Under the pieces are notes generated by a model. That model was not told the origin of the DNA, searched no databases, and worked only from the letters and a program-made list of their open reading frames with translations. A DNA stretch of 6,258 nucleotides from Clostridiaceae bacterium (GTDB taxonomy: Bacteria > Bacillota > Clostridia > DSM-8532), in assembly GCA_012727625.1 (NCBI GenBank), contig JAAYGP010000157.1, positions 1-6,258 on the forward strand, written 5' to 3'. How positions within the stretch are numbered: position 1 is the first letter of the stretch; each line of letters begins with the position of its first letter. Of this stretch, positions 5,666-6,258 are shown one piece after another. A program made the translations under genes and the position numbers.

Positions 5666-5670
5666 TTATA
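5631..5670. repeat. Short CGG-phased tandem repeat after ymdB
   Basis: CGG triplets start at 5631, 5642, 5652 and 5663, each followed by 7-8 AT-rich bases: CGGAAATTAAA, CGGAAACAAA, CGGTTCATTCA, CGGTTATAA. Spacings of 11, 10 and 11 bp match the DNA helical repeat. The array spans the ymdB stop codon. Function is unknown and the copies are degenerate. Confidence 0.4.
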
Positions 5671-6258
5671 AATTATTCGTGTCTTCGGTTAAAAAACTGT
5701 TCTCCACAGACCTGTAATTTTCAGATATACGTAAAATATTTGTTGCTTTTCCTGTTTTTTCATCAATTGTTATTAAAACAGCATTAAGGCAGGTATTACC
5801 GCCAGCCGGTTTAAAACGGTAGGGTAAACCGGTAATAAATTTGCTCATAATTTGTTTTCTGTCAACACCAATAATCCCTTCAGAAGGTCCTGTCATCCCT
5901 ACATCGGTAATATAGGCGGTTCCCTCATCCATTATTTTCTCATCGGCAGTCTGGACGTGTGTATGGGTTCCGAGAACAGCGCTTACCCGACCGTCAAGGT
6001 AATGGGCCAAAGCAATCTTTTCACTGGTTGCTTCCGCATGAAAATCCACCACTATTACCCGGCATTGCTGCCTTAAGTAGGATATTTCCCTGTCCGCTGT
6101 CAAAAAAGGGCAGTCACTGGCAGGATCCATGTAAATACGGCCGATAAGATTTAGAATACCAATTTTTATTCCATTTTTTTCTATTATAATCCGGCCCTTG
6201 CCCGGAACATTTCTTGGATAATTAGCAGGTCTTACTATTTTGGCGCATGAATCAATGA
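5666..6258 (-). CDS. ymdB: YmdB-family metallophosphoesterase (5' end outside window)
   Basis: The last 196 residues of a YmdB-type (TIGR00282) calcineurin-like phosphoesterase are visible. Bacillus YmdB hydrolyses 2',3'-cyclic nucleotides and influences biofilm gene expression and RNA turnover; it has about 264 residues. The metal-ligand segments DFHAEATSEK (H73 of the fragment) and GTHTHVQTAD (H98, H100) are intact. Their 25-residue spacing equals that of H150 and H175/H177 in the Bacillus enzyme. GTAYITDVGMTGP follows, as in the family. The first metal ligands and the GNH motif would lie in about 77 missing residues. An internal ATG at 6130 is not the start: the frame continues to the window edge with family sequence (IVRPANYPRNVPGKG, then ILNLIGRIYMDP). 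The stop is TAA at 5666. In many Firmicutes this gene follows the RNase Y gene, which may lie just outside. Confidence 0.93.
   Translation of the reverse strand, partial: IDSCAKIVRPANYPRNVPGKGRIIIEKNGIKIGILNLIGRIYMDPASDCPFLTADREISYLRQQCRVIVVDFHAEATSEKIALAHYLDGRVSAVLGTHTHVQTADEKIMDEGTAYITDVGMTGPSEGIIGVDRKQIMSKFITGLPYRFKPAGGNTCLNAVLITIDEKTGKATNILRISENYRSVENSFLTEDTNNL

Noticed and set aside
6128..6130. ATG at 6130 as the start of ymdB
   Set aside because: The frame continues upstream to the window edge with recognisable YmdB sequence (VRPANYP, VPGKG), so this methionine is internal.
5852..6147. Two overlapping plus-strand frames opposite ymdB
   Set aside because: Both are shadows of the conserved phosphoesterase core (DFHAEATSEK, GTHTHVQTAD) and match no known family.

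Overview
The window looks like chromosomal DNA of a low-GC Gram-positive bacterium of the class Clostridia. The genes are AT-rich, Shine-Dalgarno sequences are strong (GGAGG type), and GTG/TTG start candidates occur. The proteins are recognisably Firmicutes families: a YmdB-type phosphoesterase, a PgcA-type phosphohexomutase and a YhaM-type exoribonuclease. A cellulolytic Acetivibrio/Ruminiclostridium-like host is my impression only. All five host genes lie on the minus strand, so the window reads biologically from its right end to its left end.

Right to left: (1) a ymdB-like metallophosphoesterase gene whose 5' end lies beyond the window edge; (2) a 164-nt AT-rich gap containing a short helically phased CGG repeat; (3) an alpha-phosphohexomutase (pgcA-like); (4) after 69 nt, a membrane diguanylate cyclase with about six transmembrane segments and a GGEEF domain with an intact I-site; (5) a 191-nt gap with a near-consensus vegetative promoter (TTGACA, 17 nt, TAAAAT) whose -10 lies inside a perfect palindrome, followed by a leader of about 118 nt; (6) an HD-GYP cyclic-di-GMP phosphodiesterase; (7) 18 nt later, a YhaM-like 3'-5' exoribonuclease; (8) a strong hairpin terminator; (9) at the far left, the terminal part of an insertion sequence with repeated transposase-binding-like motifs, which continues outside the window.

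Together the genes suggest a nucleotide-signalling and RNA-turnover neighbourhood. One gene makes c-di-GMP and the next breaks it down. The exoribonuclease co-transcribed with the HD-GYP gene could remove linear products such as pGpG. The phosphohexomutase supplies sugar-phosphate precursors for surface polysaccharides, a common output of c-di-GMP control. These links are inferred from gene order; the individual families are well known. Two gene starts, yhaM and the cyclase, are placed downstream of the longest open frame because the ribosome binding sites demand it. I see no tRNA, rRNA, CRISPR array or recognised riboswitch.
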